DNA of 64,000 nt. Origin: Antedon bifida. Taxonomy: Eukaryota; Echinodermata; Crinoidea; Comatulida; Antedonidae. The notes beneath the pieces are model-generated. The model was not told where the DNA came from. It saw nothing but the letters and a program-made list of their open reading frames with translations, and did no database searches. The stretch is from contig OY727096.1 in assembly GCA_963402885.1 (NCBI GenBank), forward strand, positions 23,045,820 to 23,109,819, written 5' to 3'. The position numbers and the translations under genes were made by a program. Shown piece after piece: positions 12,634 through 27,600 of the stretch; the stretch's first letter is position 1; every line of letters starts with the position of its first letter.

Positions 12634-15600
12634 TTATGAAGGAGTAATTGCTGTAACGACCGTGCTACCTAGTGAAAATAATTGTTCAGATATTGTAGTT
12701 GTCATGTCGCTTGTAGTGTTACAATACGACAAATCAACGACCGTTTCACAGCGTCCATCGTTACGGCTTAGTATCATCATGACAACTCCGGAAAGAAACA
12801 CAAAACATCCGAATATTGCAATTAATAAGGCTGGAATCTTCTGTAGAGAACAGAGCGGCCCCGATTCTAGCTTGATGTACGATAAAGTTGGTAAGATAAA
12901 AACCAATGGAACTGCACATACAACGCCCTAATTAAAAAAAAGAAATGTAATTCAAATACATTTTTCTAACACGTTTGTTTTGTTTATTTCAGTTGAATAA
13001 CATCAAGAAGAAAGAACAAAAAAAAATGATAAATGATGAAGACTTACTTTAAGATTTAAGAACATTATTGAATACAAAAAAGAGGATGCAGAGAGATTTT
13101 GAGATTGAAGGAAACAGAGTGACTTGCATATGAGGAAATCGCAAACAAAAAGGTATGTTATTTTATATTCTAACACTTAAGCTTGAGTTGACCAATCATA
13201 AGCGAAAATTTGGATGATCATGGCGTGATTGTTTAAATTACTTTAAAATCCTTGTCTACACTATCATACTTTATGTGGCAAAAAAATGCAATGTGCCCAT
13301 ATATGGACATGATGATGTGATATATTTGGGCACACTTTTTGCCAAACTAGTTTGATAGTGTAGACAGAGCATTATGATGGGCTTATGCCCTTGCGTTACA
13401 TTTGAAGTGGGAACCAAAGTTTATAATTCTGTTTCATATTTTCAGTCAGTAAAGAATGAAGATTGAGCACTAATATATAAACATGATCTGGAGAATGAAG
13501 GGAATAAAGCATACAAGAAGAGAGATTACTTACATTTAAGGATAGCACTATACCAAGACAGGCTGTACTCATAGAGAAGGCCAGCACAAGGCCAGTGACA
13601 ACCAAGGTAAATATAAGATGCCTGGTGTATGGTTGTGGTTCATCAATCCAACCTTGATGAACGCAAAAGTTTTCTAAAACCTAAGAAAAAAACCAATGAT
13701 GAATGAATTAATTTTGCCTTTATTCTACCACTAGAAGAAATACCTGCCACAGTGTGGGTCACTCTCCATCACCCCAATCCAGTAATTTAAAACCCAGTAC
13801 AAATTCCAGTCATATTGATATCTCTACTCCCAACCCACAACCCCACTGTAGTTTAAAACCTTCCCAGTACAATTCTGGTCATGTTGATACTCCACAATAA
13901 TTACCTAATCAAGACAAATTTTAAACAATTATTATGCCTAATTAACATGCATTTGTGTGTTTATTTCTTTACAAAACTGCAAGAGAAATCATGACAAACA
14001 TTCTGTCACACAGGACCCTCATAAGGCTTGAACTAGACTCTGGAAGCTGACTTGCCATCAAGAGATAGGTGGCCAGGAAGACGTTCAGTGGCATAGGAAT
14101 TTGTTTTTGCTTGAGGTAGGCTTAACTTTTAATTACACATTTTAATCCGTGTATTATATCCATGCCATACATTGCTCTTAGTACAGATAAATAAGATCTA
14201 GCTAATCAAAATGCTTGACCTTTAATGACCTTTTATATAGCTGTTATTTTCGTCTCTTGTAGCCTAGAGATTGAAAGTAATTAATTATTAAGAATCGTAC
14301 AAACCTCCCGGCACACAAAACATTCCAGCGGGAATGTGCACATGATTGTGACGGCAAATACTAGTCTAGCTGCATTCGCTAAATCATCGCTGTAACAATA
14401 GTTTTCTAAAATGTCGCCTACAAAGAAGTAAAAAATAAATAATAGATTAGATTTCTATAAAAGTAAAATGTCACTTTAATAATGTACTCCTTCTATGGGA
14501 AATTATTTTTTATTCATTATATAAAAGAATGCAATATACATCTTAACAGTTGACAAATTCTACTCTAGCTGCTTTGCAGTAAAAGTAAAATGTCACAAAA
14601 GAATAATAATAAAATAACAAATATGAAAAGACAATAATTAAATAAATTAAATACACTCTATGGAAAATAAAATATTCATTATTCAATAAACATTAAATAC
14701 TGTAAATATTTGAACAACACTCATTTTATATATTCCTATCATAAAATAATAACTAATGCAGTAATAAAAAATGTATAGCTTATTTGTTTAATTGTGAAAT
14801 ATTAAAAAATTAAAGATGTATTGTCCCTTTGACCAATTCAAAAAAAATTTTTTTTTTTAAATTTCGAAAAAAAGTGGGTCATTTTGAAGTATCATAATAG
14901 TTATTAACTTTCACCAAAAATTAGTAAAAAAAAAAATTATTTAACCGAAATACAGACATTTTTTTGTTCAAAAAATAACTTTGACTTCCAGTCAAAGTTT
15001 TCGATCAAAACATATCTCATAATGCAACGCGCTTGTTTGGCTACTCTGTATGCATAATCATAAAACTTCCTCGCGATCTGTGTGAAAACACCTTCTCAAC
15101 CGCGACGAGTTGTAAACAATCCTAATTAGCATCATGTATAATGCATACTCGTGGTTTGAAATCTTTGTTTACTTTCGCTTGTGATGATTTTCCCGACGAA
15201 ATGTAATCAAATTAATTTACCTGTTAATTACGTAAACTTGTTGTTTTTGGCTCGAATTTTCGACTTAAAGTGAATACCTTTAATATTACTTTGATATGGC
15301 CAATTTAAATTTAGAATATTTTTTTTTTCATTTTTTGTGTTCCAAGGGACAATACATCTTTAAAGTAAAAAGAAACGTTTTCCATTAAGCAGAATCTTTT
15401 TGGGCTTTAGCCTATTTTTACTCTGGTTATTTTTCATTGGTGACCGAATAAATATTATTAATTTTTAAATTTTAATATTCAGATTCTATTATTATTGTAG
15501 TTATTAAATTGGAAAATTAAATATTAATGTATGTAAATGTATGAATTATGTTTTATTAACATTATTCTTAAATCTTCCATTATAAAGTAAATAACTACGC

Positions 15601-18600
15601 AGTTCTAACAAATTAAATTATTACTTCTTGTAATATTTAAATTATATTCAGATTACTTAATACTATTAGTCTTTAGATAGAAGCATAAAATACTATGATG
15701 ATGATGATGTTGGCCAGTATGTGCTATAAAACAAAGATTTTGAAACGATTTGCGATATGACTGTCGATAATAAATCATGACACTTCAACGCGCTTTGCCT
15801 TATCGCAATGCATTTTGATTTTGCAAATTGTGCTTGTCGTCATCAGACCCTCGGGGCACGGCAGGAGAATGGCTGCTATGGTATTTGACGAGATCGTCGT
15901 GCTTAAATATGTCTTAAGTTGTATGCTATGTAGATAGTAGATTCCATCTTGGAAAACGGTTTTAAGAAATGACTAATTTGCAAATAACTATATAACTAAT
16001 TTATCTACTTTATTATCTCTAATAATAAATAAACTAATCAATTTATTTTTAAATTAATTTATTATTTAAATATTATTTAGATTAGGTAATATACAATTAA
16101 TCCAGCCTGAATTAATCATTGTATCATTATCAATCATATTTATGGCTATATATGGGATAATATCACCATATATGGGCATATCATCAATATATATAGGCAA
16201 ATTATCACTATATATCGGCACATCATCATTATATAAGGCACATCATCACTTTTGGCAGATCATTACTATATATGGGCACATCATTACTATATATGGGCAC
16301 ATCATCTCTGTACACATCATGATTATTTATAGGCAAATCATGACTATATAATATAGGGAAATCATAATAGTATTGCAGTATATTATTAGCTATGAAACAG
16401 AAAACGTGCAAACACGATTTCAATGTGATTATATAGGACGCAGTTTTCATACATCCATTAAATTCTAGTGTGAAAACGGAACAAATGCATCAACAGTATG
16501 AAGCGCATCAGCATTGATTACTTAGATACAATGTGAAAGAAAGCCTTGCAAACACAAATACTCTCTGTTTTTCATTGATTGTCCACATTATCATCATAAA
16601 ATAGGTAATAAAATAGAGGCAGCTTGCAGCGTTATTGATTCGACTCGACGTAGAAGTAATAATTCAGATTAAATTATTTTAATATACAGTAATACTTTTG
16701 TTATGCAATTTAATTACCACTCTCGGGAGACTCATGACAATTCTAAACTATTAATTTTATACTATATAATGTTATGCTAAAGTACATACATCAACTATTT
16801 GTACAATGCTGCTATTAAATGCAAAATGTGTTTCTCATACTCTTATATCACTTTTAAATTTATGTTGAAAAACTCTTTAACACATACAGGGGCACACACA
16901 GGACAATTTGTTTTTTTAAATAATTTTTTGTAATAGCGGTGACTAGTGACAACAGAAATAAAATTTGTTGCATGTTCTAAAATGTAATTACAATCAAGTC
17001 TACGAAATGTTAAATAGGGCTCTTACTATTTGAGATTACCTCTAGTTATGTAGGAACTAGTTAATACATCATAGGGCCGTACGCAGGATTTTATTTGGGT
17101 GGGTGCGGATTAATATATTTTGGACCATTTTCATAATATTGAGAACTTTGCAATATATATATAATGTAATACACTACAGATTTATTTTAAGAACCTATAA
17201 AATGTGGACCTTTTGCAATTTGTGGGGGTGCGTACGCACCTGTCGCACCGACATGAACATGCTTTTTTGACATAGTCTGGCGAAATCTAGGTAAAACAAC
17301 GACCAACGACACAATGTGCGTATGTCGTAGGTCCTAGATCCTGCTTTTCTAATTGTGTTTCAAGTATTGGAGATAATGATTAGGGTGTCTTGGTTTAGAA
17401 ACAAATATTCTTAACAATACTGTATAAATAATATATCTGTTATTTTGACAAAACCTACCCTGTGTGTTGCCTGTAAAAGTTGCATAGCCAAAAATGCCAA
17501 ATATTGCACAAGGTATAAATGATATGAAGACAGCAACGTGTGTGACCTTTGACCACTTGTCGACGGTAGGATCCTCCAGTGATGTGTATAACAGGAAAGA
17601 ATTATGATGACAAATAAAGGCTGAAAAATAAATTAATAACAATTAAAAACTGTAATTGATAAATCTTGATTGTAGTATTATAACCCAAAGGATGCATCTA
17701 GAAGAAGAACCTGTCTAAGTGCACACACTAAATGTCTTGAGTAAATGCTTATCCCAAACTCCCGATTTTACTTTATGGTCAATGGGGGAAGGAGTCTCTT
17801 GAATTGGTACACATATATGACATAATAATTCCTATAATCAGTATTATGATTCTAGCCATTAAAGTTTTTAACATGTGTCTTTATTTTTATTTATTAGTAT
17901 TTTGAGTTTACCACGACCAAAGGACTTTTTAAATCTTGAATACAGTATAGCATGCATTTCTCTTGTATAATTATTAGTCATTCCGTTTTTATATAATATT
18001 GGGGATGCCCTTTACAAATAAAAAAATTCACAACAAGTAAAATTTGATGGTGGTCCCTGTGTCTTAAAACGTCTTGGATGTAACACAAGTAATTTGGTGA
18101 GCGATATAGCTCTAAGTCCATCAAGAAAACATTACCGTTCAAAACATAATTAGAGCAAGAACACTTAGAAGATGAAGGCAGGCTAAATGTCAATACATTC
18201 ATTGTTTGTGAATACAGTTTTATAAAGTAATAAATATTTTGTGTTTTTTTGCGCATTTTTTATTGCAAAATATATTTATATCATATAACTGCACTTTATT
18301 AGAATTATTATTGTTATTTAAATAAATAAATAAATAAAAATACTAACCAGACATGTAACAATTTCATATTTGGGGGTGGGAGTGAGGTTTGTAGGTATTA
18401 AAATTTAAAAATGAAAATGTATAAACAATTGCTATAATGAATAATATTAAAAAAAAATAAAAATTCAATTTATAATAAATTAAATGATCAGATCTTATAT
18501 TAAGATAATATAATTTCAGATTATATATGTGAGCACAATCCCCCATATGAGCCCCATAGCATCAATGTTTTATTACATCAACACCATAAAATGCCCATTA

Positions 18601-21600
18601 CAAGATGCATTTTACATACAGTATACCAACAAAATATAAATAATATCCACATTTAACTTTATGTGACATAAGATGTGATGTGCCCATATGGAAATGATGA
18701 TGTCATATCACTACCATATTTAAGCATGTCATTACCATATTTGGGCACATCACACCTTTTTTGTCAAACTAGTTTGATAGTGTAGACAGGGCTTTAGATA
18801 TGTAAATATGTGTGTTTATTCATTTCAATTTTGTGCTTTTTAAAATTTGTAACAATTTTAAACATTCGTTGGAAACTAAATATCCTACAGTATGAGACAT
18901 CAGGTAACGGGAATGTTTTTGATAACAACTGGTACTGTTACTCATTCCAAGATTTGAACCTAAAACCTTGTGATTTGTAAGCAAGCATGTAACCACCAAG
19001 CTAGAATGCCACTATGGTGCTTAATAATAATTATAAAATAATAGTAAATTCCTTTTATATGTTATGCATGATTAAAAATAGATTTATAGTTGAATCTATT
19101 TTAATATCATTGCAGTATTCATAAAATAATTTCTAACATAATTAGAAATATTCATTGGAAAATGATTTATCTTAAAACTTTTGAATCATAATCACTTTAA
19201 AGTTAAAAACATGAATGCTGTTACTGTACTTACTTACAATATTCATGTACTTAATTTTGATATACATGAATAGCAGAGACCATAAGTGGCGTTCATACTG
19301 TGGTTATGAAGGCCACTGAACTTATTTTTTACAATACAATACAAATCTTTCCTTATCCTGGAAAAGCTCTTTCAATACATTAAATTATACTGTGGCGCCG
19401 CCATATTCACCAAAATCATCAAGAAATTATTTACAATCAATTCCATGACATATTTTTCTATGTTGGAATATTAATGTTGGAGTAGTTGATTGACTTCTAG
19501 TTAGAGTGAAAAGTCCAGTCCATAAAATTGAATAAATTTGTTAAATAAAATGGTACATGACCATTAGAAATATCATTAAATATGTCAAATATGGTGAAAT
19601 TAAAATATTTTAAATATTTAAAGATAAATGGTTGATAATGTTTATTAATGCATGAGTTAACAAGCATGTAAGAATCTGAGCTTCACAAAACAGCCACCTG
19701 TTAATCATTTCCTATCTCAATAGGTGTGACAGCTATTATAGGACGGGCCTTGCTTTGAAATACCTTTCTATTAGGCCCTACGATGTACAGGTAGTTTAAT
19801 TCCATAGCAACTACCTTCACTACAAGAATACTGTATGTTTCTTACCGAATGCCATGATTCCAATAGATTCAGGAAAAGTGATTTTACCAAAGACCCACGG
19901 ATCTGGTGTTTCAGGTCTGTTTGGAAAAAAAAACATTATGGTTTTAAAATCAATTAAAAATATAAAATCATTTTTATTTTTGTAATGTATGCGTAATCAT
20001 GATCTCCTAAGGTCAAATCTCTTTTGATAAGGTCAGCACAATAGGATGCCATCTTGTTTATTCTCCTTAAATTGCCTCTCATAGAATCAGCATAATCTAT
20101 CCACTCAAGATACTGTAGCTTCATCATTGGCAAATAGCTTGTCTTCTTTGTCCTCAACTAATTTATGTTCTGCTACTAGTACAGATAATATTAAAGGCTA
20201 ACTAATTTCAATTTCAAATTAATTAAACTGGAAAAATGAATTTGAAGTAAATGATACCTGGGCTTGCTGAGGAGAATGTTAATTTGTGACCTTTGTGTTG
20301 GTCTCTAATTAGAATCAATTAATTACCATAGGTCTATATTGTGTTGCATCGAATGTTATAGAATAGAATACAGCTCTCATTGAATTAGGATTATTGGAGG
20401 TATTTTATTAAAGGGGTTTCTAATTGGAGGTCTTTTTTGAGAATGGGTATCTAATTAGAGGTATTGTTGATTATAGCTCTAGAGGTCATTGATGCAAGCT
20501 ATAATTTGGGTTCTATAAGTTGACGGCATTATTTGAGGCAGGGTGTAGTTGGAGGTTTAAATATGTCTCTAATTGGAGGACTTGCCAGAGAAAGAATTTC
20601 AATTACTAGGAAATTTATGGGTACATTTTTTAATTAAAATTATGGTCACAGAAAAGAGACCAACTTACAAATTTAATGTTCCATATCGCACTATGACAAC
20701 TAACATGATGAATAGAACAAGGACCAATGAAGCAATTGATATCTGAGAAGAGAAAAACATCAATAAAATCAATTTCTAGACAAATGAAGTATTGATGGAC
20801 TTTAAATTGATGCATGATTGTTACTTTATTGACTGCTACATATAACAAAGAAGCTTGTGAATAAATATATAATGCATTTTTTAAAGATGCTTTAAAATGT
20901 AATCAATTTTAATTCACAAAAATAATTAAATTGTAATATTAAAACTGATAGTTGTTGAGGAATTTGAAAAAAAAAAATAAAATCAGCATACTTCTGCACA
21001 ACATACATATACAGAGGTTTTACTGTAATTCACAGACAAATAAAAATGACTGGTAATAAAAAAAATACTGTAAATTATCAATGTCTTTTTTAATTGGTTA
21101 AGATGAGGAAATCTGTAGAGAATTTGAAAAAGCTGCCCAAAAGATTCGAATCGGAACCTTCTACTTGGTGTGTAGGTTTACTGTACAAATGCCACATTGA
21201 CAGGCCTACTTCATGTAAGATAATGTACGTTTAATTGTATGATGACCATCAACATTCCGTGACTAGCTATAAAAATATTACATAGTCAATGTGTACATTA
21301 GTTACACTAGTTTCCACATCGTTTAACCCATTAATGTCTCACGGTCTGTTGCCTTTGTCTGCCTAACTTACTGTAAACATAACTGAATGTGCTACATACA
21401 TAATGTTATGAAATTAGCCAGTACTATTTAATATAACATAAGCAAACAACATCACTAAATGATACTGGGTTGACAAGTATACACAAATGATAATTAAAAG
21501 TTTAAAAAAAAATGTTATTAATGTAATTAACAATGAACCAGTCTATTTTGTATTTTTTTTTTAAACATAAAAACATAACATTTGATAATGTTAAAATAAT

Positions 21601-24600
21601 GTGCTTACCTTGACTAACTTAGCAACATTTTGGTATAATGATATAGGTAATGTTATAAACACTGTTACTAATGATATGACAAAGTAACGATTTGCCAACA
21701 CGTGTTGTTCTGGAAAAAATACAACAAATGATAAAATAATATCAATTTAATTTTGTATTGTTCTCATTTGTTTGTGGTTTTAGGATCCAAGCAACAACCC
21801 TCATAAAATTAAAAAGGTTTTTATTAATATACAAAACCAATAAATTGATATTACTATCAGAGTATTTAGATTCATCACCAATCTATAGTCAATCCCATTA
21901 GACATACATATTGCATACGGTAGGTTTATACACACGCACTGTAGCCTAATGCATGGCAATGCTATACAGCCATTGCCTATAATGTTATATATAAAACAGA
22001 GGTTTGAATAACAATTAGTGTAATAACGTCTCGTAAAACTCATCTTCTGTGCTTGTCATTACCTGTCCCAATCAATAATCCTCCGCTTACGTGATACTTT
22101 AAGCCCACGCTTTATGATATCAAAATAATATACGAGAGGAAAGGGTTTGCATTTGCTAATGTTGTCTGGCAAATGATTGTTGTTGTAAAAAATTGCTTTA
22201 TTTTTTGTTTGTTTTGTCGAAAGCATCTACAATTTTTAGGTTATCAACCTGAGTTTTTGGGGATTAATAGTTACATACTTACAGACTATGTCTACTGATT
22301 TTCAGAAAATGTATATATTTGTGACATCACAAATGCTTTATATTAAAATCTTGAGTTATTTTTATCTTCAATATGGGCTGAAATAATAAATAGCACACCC
22401 TCTGTTGCTCTCTTTATTTTACACATTTACACATTTTTAGCTCAGTTTCTGAATGCATAATTTGTTATTGCACCCAGTTTCTATACTGTATCTTAATTTG
22501 TTCAGTATCTAGGAAAGTTCCATGATACAGGTAACATGTTAGGAAATACTCACCATCAAAGACTCTTATAAACACTGCAGTGATTGTGTCTCCTATAATC
22601 ACATTGTAACTGATCATTGCTGAAGGAGATAAATTTTGTAAAAATCATTATTAGTTGAAATAAAATGTTTACATAAATTTGAACAGAAAAAAAATTCAAA
22701 AAATGAAGTTTAATGCTTAAAAATGTAAAAGCAAGAAAACATTAGTAAATTTGAGAAGAAGAAGAAACACTAGTAAAAACAATTTTAACCGACACCTCAA
22801 ACTTAAATCTTGGAAGGCAGATGACCAACCATTAGACCACTGAAGCATATAAATTAAGTTAGTTCAGGAAAGAACTTTGATGTCTCAGATCTAATGGTTA
22901 CATAATTTATTAGTGAATAACTACAATATGCTAGCTATAAACATACTAATTATAATGACGTTGATAAATGCATTCATAAAGACTTGTTACTCTCATTACT
23001 GCAAATTAAGATGTTTAAAAATGTAAAAGCAAGAAAACATTAGTAAATTTGAGAAGAAGAAGAAACACTAGTAAAAACAATTTTAACCGACACCTCAAAC
23101 TTAAATCTTGGAAGGCAGATGACCAACCATTAGACCACTGAAGCATATAAATTAAGTTAGTTCAGGAAAGAACTTTGATGTCTCAGATCTAATGGTTACA
23201 TAATTTATTAGTGAATAACTACAATATGCTAGCTATAAACATACTAATTATAATGACGTTGATAAATGCATTCATAAAGACTTGTTACTCTCATTACTGC
23301 AAATTAAGATGTCAATTTGTCTGTTTTGCGTTAATAGCATAGACTCCTCAATATGTTCTTATATATCTATCACTCTTTAATGGGAATAAATATAGCTCAG
23401 GCATAGGAATTTATTTTCTTTCCGGTTAAAAAAAATTCTCTTGTCTTTAAACTTCATTACTTAAAGGGAACAGGAACGTCTTTCAAATACTGTTGTCCGA
23501 TACTAAAGTACTTGTCCCATATCCGATGCAAGTGGATTTTTAGAAAAATTCATAACAGGGAAAAAACTTAAGTTTTATTTTCTTTTATTTTTTAAGTCCT
23601 TCCTAACGAAACTTAAGTTTTTATTTTTGAACACAAGTGTGTTGATCCAGATTATACTTACCTATGAATGGATACAGAAACTGTACAATGGTCAGAAAGT
23701 AGTAGCCCACTCTCCCGAATGCTACTTCAACTAGCCCTTGGTATGTGTTGGTACCAGATAAATGCCCGCTTTTAATAAGTAGAACCAATGAATAATCTGA
23801 AAAACAATAATAATATAATATGATAGGAGCTTTTTAAGTACAGACTTGTATATATATATGGAGACTTATTCTACAACTGGAGTTTTTACAGTGCACTTTG
23901 TGCCTACCACTAGAATCGTGTAGTTTTTTTAAAGTGTAGTTAATTGACTGTGTACACTTTGTAGACATTTTTGACGATGTTTATTGCAATGTTTTGTAAT
24001 TTGTTGCATAGGCTTCAAATCACAAAGGAGTATCATTTACAAAATTTCAAGTAACAGAATCAATACTGTAAAGATATGTATTAATCCAATCCAACATCCA
24101 ATCAATGTAACATATTAAAGCAATCTGAATCTACGTTGCTCATAGCCTTTTGTGTACACTATATTTATTCAAATAAATACTTTTCTAAAAAAACAGTTGT
24201 TTAATTTGCTATCATAGCTATCACTTTATTTTATTCATCAAAGCATAATTTAATTTTGCAAATTTGAATAAAAAGCAACTGTTTTTTTCATATTGTGAAA
24301 ACGCTGTAAAATGGTTCAATGGGTTTTTTAGAGAGAGTAATTTTACAAAAAAAAAATCAATCCACTTTGTAAAAAGAGATGGTTATATTACTGTGTATTA
24401 AATGCACCTGCCTATCAGCTATTATACAAAATTAATTTTATTTATTTTGTAATCTTAAAAACCAAGGTGCCACAACAGTAGAAATCTTACATTTTTCTTT
24501 AATTTTCATTACCATCCCTTATAAGGTAAATTTACACAAAAATTCCTTCATACAAACAGCTATTTTGATTCATCAAGTTAATGTATTTCTTATTTAAAAT

Positions 24601-27600
24601 ATCAAATCATTTGGTTTCAGCATACATTATGTATGTTACTGTACATGCTTCGGAAGGTGTTACCATAGAAACAATTTAAGCATTATTTTAATGACTATAT
24701 TATAATAATTATAATTAAAATGATAATCTTCAACAATTAAGAGTATTGGCCAATTCTTTTATAAATATTATTTACTGTATTTTGTACTGCTTGACATATT
24801 CTAATTGTAAATCGTTAACTTTTTTGTGCATATATTGTAACTTATATGTATTTGATTTTATAAACATTTTGTATGGAGTAGAGTAACCAATAAATATTAT
24901 TATTATCTTTAGTTTATTTAATATGTATTGTGTTTGTATGTATTTGATTTTTTAAATGTAAATTGAATTCTACTGATAAATGAATAATTTAGAACGTTAG
25001 AATGTCAATGTAAATATAAATCAACTGGAAGGTATCAAATATTCTATTCAATTTGTTGCATTTCACATTTCAAAGGAATGTCATTTTTTATTTAGAGGCT
25101 TAAATGCTAAGGAAAGATTTCTTAAATATTCTGTCAATGTGTGTTGAGAATAAATTATAATATAATTTAGAGCTTGTTGTATATATGTACTGTATGTAGT
25201 CATATAATTTCTATTGTTTTATATCCATTACAGTATCTCACTACCTGCAGTATGTATTACAATCCCAATAATAGACTCTCTGAAAACTGGAAATTCTCTA
25301 AAACCAGACTTGTCTAGAGATCCAAAATGTACCAAATTTATTTTTACCATTAAAAACACATTCCGAATACCAGACTTTCTGGAAAACCAGACATATAAGG
25401 CCAGAGCCCAAAGGTGTCCGGTATTGGGAGTGTTGACTGTGAAAATCACCATACTTTTCTACCATACATTATAAAGTAACCAGCCTCCTTACGGCCAATT
25501 CTAGTAGCTAATTTTTGGTACTGTATTTATAATTTGTCCAGTATCAATAAGTCTCAAAATACACCTGTTGTATGTACTCCTTAAGTACACTCAAACATTT
25601 ATTCTGTAGTTCTTTTTTTATTACCCATAGAATTTATATTTTGTGCTTCAAAACTCTTCACTTATGCTTGTATTAGTCTGTGTGTTTATGTAAGATTTGT
25701 CAACACATTTTATCTTTTCCTACCTAATTTGTATACATTTGCCATAAAATACTTTATGAAATCATTGCAAATACAGTCGTTGTAAATTACTTTCACTAGA
25801 AAAATATAAAACAAAAAGCTAATGATTTGTCTAAATTCAAAAAGCGCCAATCTTTTTAACAAATTAAGTGAAGAAACTATTGTCAAATACTATCACTGTT
25901 ACTTGTATGTATTATTTATTTTTTTTTTTGTGTGTGTACTATTGTCGGACAAGGGCCCCAATGGAGACCTTTTTTTTTACCGATTGGATCACCTTGATAT
26001 GTTATTCAATTTAATAAATTCAATTTAATTATTGATCTTTCAATTATTCAATTCATTTTCATATACTATAGTTGGGTAATCCTCAGATCTCCATTTCAAT
26101 TTAAATTTTAGTTAATAATTTAATCAATGAATAGATAAAAGGCTACTTGAAATATATCACACCTTTGTGTTTCCATTTTTAAATTGCAATACATAATAAT
26201 ATAATAAGCAGTTTATTTAAAATTTCACCAAATATTGAAGTAAATGACAGTATATTCAAGATGTTAATAAATTATGACATCACCAAGAAGACATTGATTT
26301 AAAATCAATAGGTCGTTCTGTTGGTATATAGCTATTTCCAAAAAAAGCACAAGTATATTTAAATTAAATTAATGCATACAAAGCATAGCTAAAGTAAGTA
26401 GTTGATTCATTTCAACAAAATGTCAACCAGGAAGTTAACAATAACATCTTCCACAAAAACAACCTAAAATATCAATTTGCACCAACAATGCTGATGAGGT
26501 TGGATTGCGGAAGTCGTACATTGACTATGGTAATAATTTAGTAATGACAAACCTGTAATTCCAGCAACCAATATAAGAAGTATAATACCAAGAGGTAGAC
26601 CGGATTTCATCATGGCATATGGAATACCTGAAAATAATAAAAACACTCATTAAAAAATGTTTACTGAAACAGCGTTTAGCTTCTCTTCTCAAACAAGAAC
26701 AAGGATAAATGTTCCATCTTTTAAAAATCACCTTTAACATCATTTCTTGTCATTTAATTTTTTTTAATTGATTACAATTTTCAGTTAAAAAAATAAAGTG
26801 ATTATTGAAATCTTCTATATTGTATAAATATTTTTAAACATTGTAATGATACATGCAACATCTTGTATGACTTGGATAACCACACAATAGAAAAAAAATG
26901 ATAAAAAATTACTGCTGACTCCAGAAATAGACCTACAAAGAATACTAAACTTAAGCTTATTTACTTCAACATTCCATGGTTGATTTTCTAGTTTTATCAT
27001 ATTTTATTTATATAAATATATTATTCAAAAACAATAATTAAAGAGCCTCAATACAGTAATGTTGTAAATTTCCATGTCATTTAATTCTAATAGATTTTCC
27101 TGTAGCTATTTCAAACTGAGAGGATGGAACCATGATGCACACATTTTTTAATCAAAGATCTCCTCAAACATTCTCTTCGAATGTAAAATCATCAAAGTAC
27201 GTATTTGGTTAATGTTCCAACAATTATGGGTAAGACAATATTAATTTCATCCTGAACTTAATTAATTATTAAATGTTTAATGTTTTAATGTTATGTAATC
27301 CAATAATTGACTGCCTCACTCGCTATACAAGCAACAGTTATATCAACATACATTATAAAATCAATAATTCTCTATTACTATGTACATGCACATCATTGCT
27401 ATGTGTGATGTCATTCTAATGTCAATGCTATTTTCTTTTCTCGTTTGTATCTCTAAGTCATGAATGCAAAGCATGTACTCTTGGCCTGATTATTCACATT
27501 TTTTAATGCATACTAATAAAGATATTGTACACTGTAAACTCATATATAAATGTAGATCATTTATTTTGTACATTATCTATTTTTGTGCATCTCCTATTTT

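Noticed and set aside
25214..25474. Pair of overlapping ORFs on opposite strands (86 and 74 codons)
   Set aside because: They cover a decayed transposon-like segment with inverted motifs; neither shows a domain.
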